From positions 1-61,238 of the forward strand of contig CAXTVX010000015.1 of NCBI GenBank assembly GCA_964247755.1: a stretch of DNA of 61,238 nt, read 5' to 3'. The notes below the pieces were generated by a model. It did no database searches and was not told the origin of the DNA. It worked only from the letters and a program-made list of their open reading frames with translations. Position numbers and translations under genes: made by a program. This document shows, one piece after another, positions 36,271 through 44,239 of this stretch (position 1 is the stretch's first letter; every line of letters begins with the position of its first letter). This DNA comes from Lichenicola sp964247755. Lineage in GTDB: Bacteria > Pseudomonadota > Alphaproteobacteria > Acetobacterales > Acetobacteraceae.

Positions 36271-36336
36271 GACGCCTCGATCAGCGAGACAGGAGGAACC
36301 GGACCCTTCGTCCCGAACCGGTTGCGCATGACCGTA

Positions 36337-37422
36337 TCAGCCGAACGGCGCATCGCGCAGCAACAAGGCCTGCACCGCTTGGTCGACCAGCTCGGCCAGG
36401 ATCTCCCGCACCGGCTGGATCCCCTTCACCATGCCGACCGACTGCCCGGCCATCACCGAGCCGCCCTCGATATCGCCGTCGATCACGGCACGGCGCAGCG
36501 AGCCGGCCCAGAAGTGCTCGATGTCGAGCTGCGCCGCCTCCCGGGTCAGCTCACCGGACTGGAACCGGCGCAGGGTTTCCGCCTGGTGCACCAGGAAGCG
36601 CTTGGTGCCGTCGTTGACCAGCCCGCGCACCGGGATCACCGGGAACCGCTCGTCCAGCTGCACCGATGGCAGCGCGTCGCGCGCGGCGGCGCGCACAAAG
36701 GCCTGCTTGAAGCGGTCATGCGCCACGCTCTCGCTCGACGCGGCGAAGCGGGTGCCGAGCTGCGCCCCGGCCGCTCCCATCTCCAGCAGGCCCAGGATCG
36801 CCTCGCCCCGCCCCAGGCCGCCGGCGACGAATATCGGCACCTCCCGGATGTGCGGCAGCACCTCCTGCGCCAGAACCGTCAGGGAGACCGGGCCGATATG
36901 ACCACCGGCCTCCGAGCCCTCGATCACCAGCGCGTCCGCCCCCAGCTTCACCAGTCGGCGTCCCATCACCAGCGCCGGCGCGAAGCCGATCACCCTGGCG
37001 CCGCCATCCTTGAGCGCGCGCATCGCTCCTGCCGACGGCACCCCGCCGGCCAGCACCACGTGCCCCACGTTGGCGGCGAGGCAGACCCGGATCAGGTCGT
37101 CGAGCTGCGGGTGCATGGTGATCAGGTTGACGCCGAACGGTCTGGTCGTCAGCGCCTGCGTCGCCGCGATCTCGCGCTCCAGCAGTTCCGGGCCCATCGC
37201 GCCGCAGGCGATCACCCCGAACCCGCCACTGTTCGAGATCGCCGACACCAGGTGACGCTCGCTGACCCAGCTCATCGCCCCGCCCAGGATGGCGAGCTCG
37301 CTGCCGAGGAAGGTGGCCCCCTTTTTCCACAGCCGGTCCAGCCGTTGCCGCGCCGCCAGCCAGGCCGGCCTGGCCTCCTGCACGATCGTCCCCTGCCCGT
37401 CCATCATGAGATCAGCCGACAT
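36337..37422 (-). CDS. Nitronate monooxygenase-family FMN protein
   Basis: This 361-residue flavoprotein of the NMO/2-nitropropane dioxygenase family has the TIM-barrel signatures: LAILGGAMSWVSE, SNSGGFGVIACGAM, FGVNLI, SEAGGHIG (FMN phosphate site) and VPIFVAGGLGRGEAILGLLEMGAAGAQLGTRF (read in parts). The family oxidises alkyl nitronates, but this subgroup is often unassayed and could be an enoyl-reductase-like enzyme. Start ATG at 37422 overlaps the end of lysC by 11 bp; ATG at 37407 is an alternative. Confidence 0.82.
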   Translation of the reverse strand: MSADLMMDGQGTIVQEARPAWLAARQRLDRLWKKGATFLGSELAILGGAMSWVSERHLVSAISNSGGFGVIACGAMGPELLEREIAATQALTTRPFGVNLITMHPQLDDLIRVCLAANVGHVVLAGGVPSAGAMRALKDGGARVIGFAPALVMGRRLVKLGADALVIEGSEAGGHIGPVSLTVLAQEVLPHIREVPIFVAGGLGRGEAILGLLEMGAAGAQLGTRFAASSESVAHDRFKQAFVRAAARDALPSVQLDERFPVIPVRGLVNDGTKRFLVHQAETLRRFQSGELTREAAQLDIEHFWAGSLRRAVIDGDIEGGSVMAGQSVGMVKGIQPVREILAELVDQAVQALLLRDAPFG

Positions 37423-38665
37423 CGAGGCCATACGCGCTGTGCAGGGCCCGGACCGCAAGCTCGGTGTAGTCCGAGGCGATCAGCACGCTCACCTTGATCT
37501 CGCTGGTCGAGATCACCTGGATGTTGATCGAGCGCGCCGACAGGGTGCGGAACATGGTGCTGGCGACGCCGGCATGGCTGCGCATGCCCACCCCCACCAC
37601 GCTGATCTTCGCCACGTCCGGATCGGTCAGCATCTCGCCGTACTGGATGTCGCCATGCGCCGCCTGCAGCACCGCGATCGTGCGCGGCAGGTCGGTCTTG
37701 CCGACGGTGAAGGTCATGTCGGTGGAGCCATCGGCGCCGGTGCTCTGCACGATCATGTCGACGTTCACGTGCGCCTCCGCCAGCGGCCCGAACACGGCCG
37801 CGGCCACGCCAGGGCGGTCGGGAACCTTGCGCACCGTGACCTTGGCGTCGTCCCGGGAGTAGGCGATGCCGGCGACAATTTCCTTCTCCACGATCTCGTC
37901 CTCATCCACCACCATCGTCCCGGGCAGCAGGCTCCCGGTTGCGTTCTCGAACGGCGCCGGGCCGTCCACGAAGCTGGATAGCACCTGCACCCGCACCCGC
38001 TCCTTCATCGCCAGCTCGACCGAGCGCGTCTGCAGCACCTTGGCCCCCACCGATGCCAGCTCCAGCATCTCCTCGTAGGCGATCTTGGGGAGCCGACGCG
38101 CCCGCGGCACGATCCGCGGGTCGGTGGTGTATACACCATCCACGTCCGTATAGATGTCGCAGCGATCGGCTTTCAACGCCGCTGCCAACGCCACCGCCGA
38201 GGTGTCGGAGCCGCCGCGCCCCAGCGTCGTCACCCGGTTGTCCGGGCCGATCCCCTGGAACCCGGCGACCACCGGCACCTGGCCCGATCGCATCCGGGCA
38301 AGCAGCGTTTCACCCTCGATCGCCTCGATCCGGGCCTTGCCATGCGCGCCGTCCGTCCTGAGCGCCACCTGCCAGCCGGACCAGGACCGCGCGTCCACTC
38401 CTGCAGTCTGCAACGCGATCGCCAGCAGGCCGCTCGTGACCTGCTCTCCCGTAGCCACCACCGCATCGTACTCGCGCGCATCGTGCAGCGGCGACAGCGA
38501 CTGGCAATAGCCGACCAGCTGGTTGGTCACCCCGGACATCGCCGACACCACCACCGCCACCTCGTCGCCCGTCTCCACCTGTCGCTTGATCCGTGCCGCC
38601 ACTGCACGGATCCGATCCAGATCGGCCACCGAGGTGCCGCCGAACTTCATCACGATGCGCGCCAT
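37412..38665 (-). CDS. lysC: Aspartate kinase
   Basis: Aspartokinase makes aspartyl phosphate, the first step to Lys, Met and Thr. The 417-residue protein has the kinase motifs MARIVMKFGGTSVADLDR, SAMSGVTNQL, GRGGSDTSAVALA and YTDVDGVYTTDPR. Two C-terminal ACT domains follow (AHVNVDMIVQST, SINIQVISTSEIKVSVLI), implying allosteric feedback by pathway amino acids. Length fits the monofunctional alphaproteobacterial enzyme. ATG at 38665; a 10-C homopolymer lies just upstream. Confidence 0.95.
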   Translation of the reverse strand: MARIVMKFGGTSVADLDRIRAVAARIKRQVETGDEVAVVVSAMSGVTNQLVGYCQSLSPLHDAREYDAVVATGEQVTSGLLAIALQTAGVDARSWSGWQVALRTDGAHGKARIEAIEGETLLARMRSGQVPVVAGFQGIGPDNRVTTLGRGGSDTSAVALAAALKADRCDIYTDVDGVYTTDPRIVPRARRLPKIAYEEMLELASVGAKVLQTRSVELAMKERVRVQVLSSFVDGPAPFENATGSLLPGTMVVDEDEIVEKEIVAGIAYSRDDAKVTVRKVPDRPGVAAAVFGPLAEAHVNVDMIVQSTGADGSTDMTFTVGKTDLPRTIAVLQAAHGDIQYGEMLTDPDVAKISVVGVGMRSHAGVASTMFRTLSARSINIQVISTSEIKVSVLIASDYTELAVRALHSAYGLDVG

Positions 38666-38790
38666 GATCCGGTCGACCCCCCCCCCGAAACGTGCGATGC
38701 CGGCTCGGGGCGCGCGAGGCGGCAAGATCATGCCGCGTTGCAGCGAGGCGGCAGCGGGGTCACATAGCTTTCCCGTCGAAAGGCAGCAAC

Positions 38791-39555
38791 ATGCTACCGC
38801 AATCACCGACCCGCCGACCGGCGGACCAGCCCGGATCGGTATCGCCCGACGAGATCGCCCGCTTCGGCCGCCTGGCCGAACGCTGGTGGGATCCAGACGG
38901 CCCGATGCGGCCGCTGCACCAGATGAACCCGCTGCGCATCCGCTGGGCGCAGCGCCACCTGGGCCCGCTCCAGGCCCGCAACCCATCCCGGACGCTGCGC
39001 CTGCTCGACCTCGGCTGCGGCGCCGGGCTTGCCAGCGAGGCCCTGGCAGGGCTCGGCCATGACGTGCTCGGCGTCGACGCTTCGGTGCCGGCGATCCGGG
39101 CCGCACAGGCCCATGCCGCCGCACCGGCAGGCCACCGTTCCCTCACCTATAGGGCCGGCACCGCGGAATCCTTGCTGGCCGAGGGGATGCGCTTCGACGC
39201 CATCACCGCCCTGGAGGTGATCGAGCACGTCGCCGACCCGCGCGCGTTCCTGCTGCTGCTGGCGCGCCTGTTGCAGCCAGGCGGGCTGCTGGTCCTGTCC
39301 ACCCTGAACCGCACCTGGCGCTCGCTTGCAACCGCCAAGATCGGCGCCGAATACGTGCTCCGGCTGCTGCCGGCGGGCACCCACGACTGGCGCCGCTTCG
39401 TCACCCCGGCGGAACTCGCCGGACACGCCGCAGGCGCCGGGCTGAGGATCGTCGACATCTCGGGCATGGTGCCGACCCTTCCGGGCCGGCCGGAGCGCTG
39501 GCAGGAGTCGCGGGACCTCGGCGTGAACTACATCGCCGCCCTGTCGGCCGCCTGA
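38791..39555 (+). CDS. ubiG: Ubiquinone biosynthesis O-methyltransferase UbiG
   Basis: UbiG performs two O-methylations in ubiquinone synthesis. The 254-residue protein has the family start EIARFGRLAERWWDPDGPM and HQMNPLRIRW, followed by the SAM site LLDLGCGAGLASEALA, ALEVIEHVADP and LVLSTLNRT. The C-terminal DWRRFVTPAEL and VNYIAALSA complete the pattern. ATG at 38791 is divergent from lysC. Confidence 0.94.
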   Translation: MLPQSPTRRPADQPGSVSPDEIARFGRLAERWWDPDGPMRPLHQMNPLRIRWAQRHLGPLQARNPSRTLRLLDLGCGAGLASEALAGLGHDVLGVDASVPAIRAAQAHAAAPAGHRSLTYRAGTAESLLAEGMRFDAITALEVIEHVADPRAFLLLLARLLQPGGLLVLSTLNRTWRSLATAKIGAEYVLRLLPAGTHDWRRFVTPAELAGHAAGAGLRIVDISGMVPTLPGRPERWQESRDLGVNYIAALSAA

Positions 39556-39562
39556 CGACCGG

Positions 39563-40003
39563 TCAAGGCGGCAGCCTGCAGGCCGGTCCGATGGCGCCGC
39601 CATACCGGTGCCAGCTCTGCGTCTGACCCAGGATCGGCAGCAACAGGTAGCCACGCAGCTTCAGCACGTCCAGCGTCGGCGACCAGATGGTCGCCTGATA
39701 GGAGCGGCCGCTGTCGGGATCGAGGATCGAGCCGTGCCAGCGGCCGGCCTCGTCGGCAGGGCGGAAGTTGCTCAGCAGCATCAACCCGCATTGCGGCCGG
39801 TGATACACGTCAAGCGGCATCGGCCCGCTGTAGCGCATGCCCACCAGCCAGCCGCATAGTCCGGTGCCGCAACGGTCGACCCGGAACACGCCGTCCCGTC
39901 CAGGGGTCATCCAATGCCCGAGCACGCCCGACGCCGGGTCGGCCAGCGCGCCGGGCGGCACCGCCAGAAGTGCCGCCAGGACGGCGAGCCGGCGCAGGCT
40001 CAA
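39563..40003 (-). CDS. DUF2147-family exported protein
   Basis: The roughly 146-residue exported protein has a signal peptide ending LADP and the DUF2147 domain: GVLGHWMTPGRDGVFRVDRC, LCGWLVGMRY and ILDPDSGRSYQATIW. DUF2147 proteins are small periplasmic beta-proteins of unknown function. A TTG at 40003 overlaps the stop of the upstream gene (TTGA) and places the signal at the N-terminus. A further TTG at 40024 is possible; neither has a strong ribosome-binding site. Confidence 0.72.
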   Translation of the reverse strand: MSLRRLAVLAALLAVPPGALADPASGVLGHWMTPGRDGVFRVDRCGTGLCGWLVGMRYSGPMPLDVYHRPQCGLMLLSNFRPADEAGRWHGSILDPDSGRSYQATIWSPTLDVLKLRGYLLLPILGQTQSWHRYGGAIGPACRLPP

Positions 40004-40434
40004 CTTTCCGCAGGCTTCAGCCAAGGGATCCGCGTCACCTCGATGCCTTCATCCGCCAGCGCCTCGCGATCCTCGTCGCTGGCATTGCCATAGATCCCGC
40101 GCTCTTCCGCCTCGCCCCGGTTCATCCGGATCGCCTCGTCGGCGAAGCGGTCTCCCATGTCCTCGCAAGTACGTTCCACCTCCGCCCGGACGCGCTGCAA
40201 TACAGCCCGTATCTCGTCGGGCAGAGGCACGGTAGGCAGCTGCGGTAGTGCCACCGCTCTTCCAGCTGACCGCGTCCGCACCACAGGGGCCATGAGCCCA
40301 CGGGCCACTTCGACAGTGCCGCAGTGCGGACAGCTCAACAGGCCTCGCTCGGCCTGCACCTCGAACGTCACGCTGTCCTTGAACCAGCCCTCGAACTCGT
40401 GGCCATCCGCGCAGCGCAGCTGGTAGTGGATCAT
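40000..40434 (-). CDS. DUF1178-family protein
   Basis: This 144-residue cytoplasmic protein starts MIHYQLRCADGHEFEGWF and has a zinc-ribbon-like CPHCG, then a long helical part ending RGEAEERGIYGNASDEDREALADEG (read in parts) and VTRIPWL, the DUF1178 pattern. Function is unknown. It is linked to grxC and DUF2147 on the same strand, the usual alphaproteobacterial neighbourhood with comF. Confidence 0.85.
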   Translation of the reverse strand: MIHYQLRCADGHEFEGWFKDSVTFEVQAERGLLSCPHCGTVEVARGLMAPVVRTRSAGRAVALPQLPTVPLPDEIRAVLQRVRAEVERTCEDMGDRFADEAIRMNRGEAEERGIYGNASDEDREALADEGIEVTRIPWLKPAES

Positions 40435-40468
40435 CGGCCGCCCTGCGCCATACGGCGATTGTCCGCGC

Positions 40469-40729
40469 TCAAGCCGCCTGCAGCAGCGTGTCGAGCTCGC
40501 CGGACCGGTTCAGCGCCATCAGGTCGTCGCAGCCGCCGACATGGCGCGTGCCGATGAAGATCTGCGGGACGCTGGTGCGGCCACCGGACCGCTCGCGCGC
40601 CTCAACCCGTTCCCGCGTGCCATGCGGCGCGTCGATCTCCCGGAACGTGACCCCCTTGCCGGACAGCAGCGCCAGGGCGCGCGTGCAGTAGGGACAACCA
40701 GGTTGCGTGTAGATCTCGATCGCAGCCAT
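40469..40729 (-). CDS. grxC: Glutaredoxin 3
   Basis: Glutaredoxin reduces disulfides with glutathione in the cytoplasm. The 86-residue protein has the dithiol active site CPYC (residues 12-15), TSVPQIFIGTRHVGG with the cis-proline, and GCDDLMAL for glutathione binding. ATG at 40729 is chosen; a second in-frame ATG 9 bp upstream would add three residues. It lies between comF and the DUF1178 gene. Confidence 0.95.
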   Translation of the reverse strand: MAAIEIYTQPGCPYCTRALALLSGKGVTFREIDAPHGTRERVEARERSGGRTSVPQIFIGTRHVGGCDDLMALNRSGELDTLLQAA

Positions 40730-40818
40730 CCGCTCCATCCAGCCGAAAACCCGACGATCCGGGCTTCCCTCGTAAATCGTGCTTTGAAGCCGGACCGACA
40801 AGAGCCAGGCCGACCGGC

Positions 40819-41610
40819 TCATTCCGCCTCCTCCCGCTGGTCCCCTCCGGTTTCGTCCCGTGCGGTGCGTGCCGCTGCCAGCACGTCGACCGAGGCCACG
40901 CCGGCACCAAGCAGGGCTTCCGCGCAGGCACCCAGGGTTGCACCCGTCGTCAGCACGTCGTCGACCAGCACCACGCGCAGCCCGCGCAGCGCCACCGCCC
41001 GCTCCGGCCGGACCCGGATCGCGTCCGCGACCGAGCGACGGCGCTCGGCCGGCGACTGCCCCACCAGCGGCGCGGTCTGCCGCACCCGCGCCAGCGCATC
41101 CACCATGACCGCCCGGCTCGACAAGCGCCCGACCGCCTGCGCCAGCAGTGCCGCCTGGTTGTAGCGGCGGGAGAACAGCCGTCTGCGATGCAGCGGAACC
41201 GGCACCAGCCGGTCGCATTCCTCCAGCAGCGACTGCCCTGCCCGCGCCATGTGGCGCCCCAGCACGACGGCGTTCTCCGTGCGGTCGCCGTATTTGAGCG
41301 GCAGCACCAGCAGCCGCGAGAACTCGTCATAGGCGAACGCGGCCCGCCCGAACCGCCAGGGCGGTGGCGCGTCGAGGCAGGACGGGCAGTTCAAGGCCGA
41401 CCCCGCGGATCCCAGGCTGGCGAAGCCGACACCGCAGCGCACGCAGCAGGGCGGCACGATCAGCGACGCGCGTCGGAAGCAAGGGGTGCACAGCCGGCCC
41501 GGCGCGTCGACGATGGTCTCGCAAGCCGGGCAATGCGGCGGCAGCACCAGATCCAGCATGCTGCGGCCGCCCTTCAGCCCGATCCGGATCGGCCGCGTCA
41601 GCACCGACAT
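40819..41610 (-). CDS. comF: ComF-family phosphoribosyltransferase-like protein
   Basis: This 263-residue protein has N-terminal zinc-binding Cys pairs (CPAC, CTPC, CVRC, CPSC) and a C-terminal phosphoribosyltransferase fold with LVPVPLHRRRLFSRRYNQAALLA and the PRPP loop VVLVDDVLTTGAT. Relatives participate in DNA uptake in competent bacteria, but many ComF proteins occur in non-competent hosts. ATG at 41610 is used; ATG at 41559 would start at MLDLVLPPHCPAC. It is divergent from the methyltransferase gene. Confidence 0.88.
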   Translation of the reverse strand: MSVLTRPIRIGLKGGRSMLDLVLPPHCPACETIVDAPGRLCTPCFRRASLIVPPCCVRCGVGFASLGSAGSALNCPSCLDAPPPWRFGRAAFAYDEFSRLLVLPLKYGDRTENAVVLGRHMARAGQSLLEECDRLVPVPLHRRRLFSRRYNQAALLAQAVGRLSSRAVMVDALARVRQTAPLVGQSPAERRRSVADAIRVRPERAVALRGLRVVLVDDVLTTGATLGACAEALLGAGVASVDVLAAARTARDETGGDQREEAE

Positions 41611-41737
41611 TCGCGTCCCCGCAACCCTGGACCGGTACAGTCCCGGAACGATGTTCCACCGTCCCGAGTGAGACTGCAAGGGTTGGCATGGGCCTGTCCT
41701 GCACTCACATGCCGTGGCCCCGGGAAGGCGACGACGC

Positions 41738-42610
41738 ATGGATGACAGCCTCATCTTCGACCGGCGGACGGTACGCCTGCATCGCGACCGGGCCGCCGCC
41801 ACCGTGGCGTCCGTGTCCGACATCCTGTCAGACGCCGCCGATCGGCTGCTCGACCGGCTGGACGACGTCACCCGCTCCTTCACCCGCGCTCTGGATGTCG
41901 GTGGCCGCGGCGTCGTCGCGCCGCGCCTGCGCGCGCGCGGGATCGACACGGTGTCGTGCGACCTGTCCGCCGCCATGGCCCTGGCGGGAGCCGGACCGGC
42001 TGTCGCCGCCGACGAGGAATGGCTGCCGTTTGCGCCGGGCAGCTTCGACCTGGTGGTCGCCAACCTGTCCCTGCACTGGATCAACGACCTTCCGGGTGCG
42101 CTGATCCAGCTGCGCACGGCGCTGCGTCCGGACGGGCTGTTGCTGGCATCGCTGCCGATCCTGCCCAGCCTCGCTCCTCTGCGTGCGGCCCTTCTCGAAG
42201 CCGAGGTGGCGTTGACCGGCGGTGCCTCGGCGCGGGTGTCGCCCTTCCCCGAGCTGAGGGACTGCGCCTCGCTGCTGCAGCGTGCCGGCTACGCGCTGCC
42301 GGTGGTGGATGGCGACGAGATCGTCCTCAGCTATGGCGATCCGCTTGCCTTGCTACGCGACCTGCGCGCCGCCGGTGAAGGCAACGCGGTCCACCTGCGC
42401 GACCGTCGGCCGCCCCCGCGGGCCTTGTTCGCGGCCGCCTTGGCCCGCCTTCCGGTCGAGGCGGACGGGCGCATCGTCATGACCCTGCGCCTGGCGATGA
42501 TGACCGGCTGGACTCCGTCTCCCGACCAGCCGAAGCCGCTCAAGCCAGGGCAGTTCAGCGTCAGCCTGGAGGACGCGCTCGACGCGATGCCGGATCCCGC
42601 TCCATCCTGA
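41738..42610 (+). CDS. Class I SAM-dependent methyltransferase (BioC/NDUFAF5-like)
   Basis: The 290-residue protein starts MDDSLIFDRRTVRLHRDRAA, a pattern seen in alphaproteobacterial relatives of mitochondrial complex I assembly factor NDUFAF5. A SAM-binding domain follows: ALDVGGRGVVAPRL, EEWLPFAPGSFDLVVANLSLHWINDLPGAL (read in parts), LRPDGLLLASLP. NDUFAF5 hydroxylates an arginine of complex I rather than methylating. Bacterial members are often annotated BioC-like, so the function is undecided. It is divergent from comF. Confidence 0.82.
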   Translation: MDDSLIFDRRTVRLHRDRAAATVASVSDILSDAADRLLDRLDDVTRSFTRALDVGGRGVVAPRLRARGIDTVSCDLSAAMALAGAGPAVAADEEWLPFAPGSFDLVVANLSLHWINDLPGALIQLRTALRPDGLLLASLPILPSLAPLRAALLEAEVALTGGASARVSPFPELRDCASLLQRAGYALPVVDGDEIVLSYGDPLALLRDLRAAGEGNAVHLRDRRPPPRALFAAALARLPVEADGRIVMTLRLAMMTGWTPSPDQPKPLKPGQFSVSLEDALDAMPDPAPS

Positions 42611-42690
42611 GATCCCGCGGCAGAGGCCGCCGATACCGGCAGTGCACTGCCCGTGCTAGGAGCGTCGACCTGCTTCTCGAGGATCACGTC

Positions 42691-42873
42691 ATGACCCTGT
42701 CCAAGCCCGGCGCGTTCCGGCACCTGCTCGCTGTCGCCAGCCTCTTCGCTGGGTTGTCGGTCTGCGGTTGCAACGGGCACACGGTCATGGCGCCCGCTTC
42801 CGCACCGCCACCGGACGCCAAGCCGGCCCTGGCCGCGCCGCCGGCGTCGATGATGACGCCGCCGGGCTACTGA
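42691..42873 (+). CDS. Small lipoprotein-like peptide
   Basis: This 60-residue product has a hydrophobic N-terminal part (LLAVASLFAGLSV) followed by CGCNGH, a plausible lipobox Cys, and a Pro/Ala-rich tail ending MMTPPGY. Nothing more can be said of its role. ATG at 42691, convergent with moaA (15 bp between stop codons). Confidence 0.5.
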   Translation: MTLSKPGAFRHLLAVASLFAGLSVCGCNGHTVMAPASAPPPDAKPALAAPPASMMTPPGY

Positions 42874-42887
42874 CAACTCGAGGATCG

Positions 42888-43901
42888 TCAGCCGCCGGTA
42901 GTGCTCATGTGCCGGGTGACCCCACGGGTGTCGTCCCCCCGACCGATGACGAAGTCGTGGCCCTGCGGCTTATGTCGGATCGCCTGACGGATCGCCGCCA
43001 TCAGCGCCGGCTGGTCCGCCCCCTCCCGCAGTGGCCGGCGAAGGTCCGCGGCATCGTCCTGCCCAAGGCACATGTAGAGCGTGCCGGTGCAGCTCAGCCG
43101 CACCCGGTTGCAGGTTTCGCAGAAGTTGTGGGTCATCGGCGTGATGAAGCCGATCCGCTGGCCGGTTTCCTCCACCAGAGCGTAGCGGGCGGGACCGCCG
43201 GTCCGGTGCCCGGTGTCCCGGAGCGTCCAGCGCCGCTCAAGCCTGGCGCGCACCAGGGACAGCGGCAGATAGCGGTCGAGCCGGTCCTCGCCGGTATCAC
43301 CCATCGGCATGGTTTCGATCAGGCAGAGGTCGGCCCCGACCTGGCCACACCAGGCCACCATCGAGTCGATCTCGTCCTCGTTGGTGTCGCGCATCGCCAC
43401 CATGTTGACGCGCACCGCCAGCCCTTCCGCACGCGCCGCTTCGATGCCGTCCAGGGTTTGTTCCAGCCGGCCGAGTCGGGTGATGGTCCGGAACCGTGCC
43501 GGATCGAGCGTATCCAGGCTGACATTCACTCGCCTGACCCCGGCATTGCGCAGCAAAGGTGCGAAACGGGCAAGCTGGCTGCCGTTGGTGGTGATGGTCA
43601 GCTCGTCGAGGCCGGGCTGTCCGGCGGCACGGCCGAGCCAGTCGCCGAGCGACTGCATGAACCCCTCGATCCCGCGCCGGACCAGGGGCTCACCCCCGGT
43701 CATCCGGATCCGACGTGTTCCGAGGCCGATGAACGCCCGACAGAGACGTTCCAGCTCCTCGAGCGTCAACACCTCCGGCTTGGGCAGGAACACCATGTCC
43801 TCCGCCATGCAGTATACGCAGCGCATATCGCAGCGATCCGTGACGGACACGCGCAAGTAATTGATATGCCTGCCAAACGGATCGATCAGGGGGGCGTTCA
43901 T
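42888..43901 (-). CDS. moaA: GTP 3',8-cyclase MoaA
   Basis: MoaA is the radical-SAM enzyme that, with MoaC, starts molybdenum cofactor synthesis. The 337-residue protein has the N-terminal 4Fe-4S motif C24-x3-C28-x2-C31 (DRCDMRCVYC), RMTGGEPLVRRG, TNGSQLA and the C-terminal cluster motif FCETCNRVRL plus a further Cys (CTGTLYMC). It ends in Gly-Gly, required for activity. No other moco genes are adjacent in this window. Confidence 0.95.
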   Translation of the reverse strand: MNAPLIDPFGRHINYLRVSVTDRCDMRCVYCMAEDMVFLPKPEVLTLEELERLCRAFIGLGTRRIRMTGGEPLVRRGIEGFMQSLGDWLGRAAGQPGLDELTITTNGSQLARFAPLLRNAGVRRVNVSLDTLDPARFRTITRLGRLEQTLDGIEAARAEGLAVRVNMVAMRDTNEDEIDSMVAWCGQVGADLCLIETMPMGDTGEDRLDRYLPLSLVRARLERRWTLRDTGHRTGGPARYALVEETGQRIGFITPMTHNFCETCNRVRLSCTGTLYMCLGQDDAADLRRPLREGADQPALMAAIRQAIRHKPQGHDFVIGRGDDTRGVTRHMSTTGG

Positions 43902-43961
43902 CGTATCCTGTAGACCGTTGCGCCGGAAGCGGCGCCGGATGCCTGCCGTCGCGCTAAGCCC

Positions 43962-44150
43962 CTATCCCAGAACGTCCAGCTCGACCAGCGCGCCATTGAT
44001 CAACACCTTGCCTTGGTGCTCGAAGTTGACCGTGATCCGGGACCCGATCGCCGATTGGACCTGCCCTTCTCCCCACTCGGGACGATCGGGATGCCTCACC
44101 CATTGGCCGGGCTCGATCGACGACCATGAGGAAGGGGAGTCGGTCACCAC
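43962..44150 (-). CDS. DUF3553-family small protein
   Basis: This 62-residue protein contains EPGQWVRHPDRPEWGEGQVQS and ITVNFEHQGKVLING, a small beta-fold like those found at the C-termini of UvrD-type helicases (DUF3553). It may bind RNA polymerase or DNA. Starts are GTG 44150 or 44147. It is divergent from cheA, with about 90 bp between. Confidence 0.7.
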   Translation of the reverse strand: MVTDSPSSWSSIEPGQWVRHPDRPEWGEGQVQSAIGSRITVNFEHQGKVLINGALVELDVLG

Positions 44151-44239
44151 AACCCAACGTTCCCAGGTCCAGGCGGTTCACGCGTTTAGGATTTGTTCGC
44201 TTCTTCCCCTGCATCATCGTCCCGGCAGTTCAAAGACCG

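Noticed and set aside
43902..43961. Molybdenum cofactor riboswitch upstream of moaA
   Set aside because: Only about 60 bp separate moaA from the next gene on the same strand, too little for the aptamer, and no matching helices were seen.
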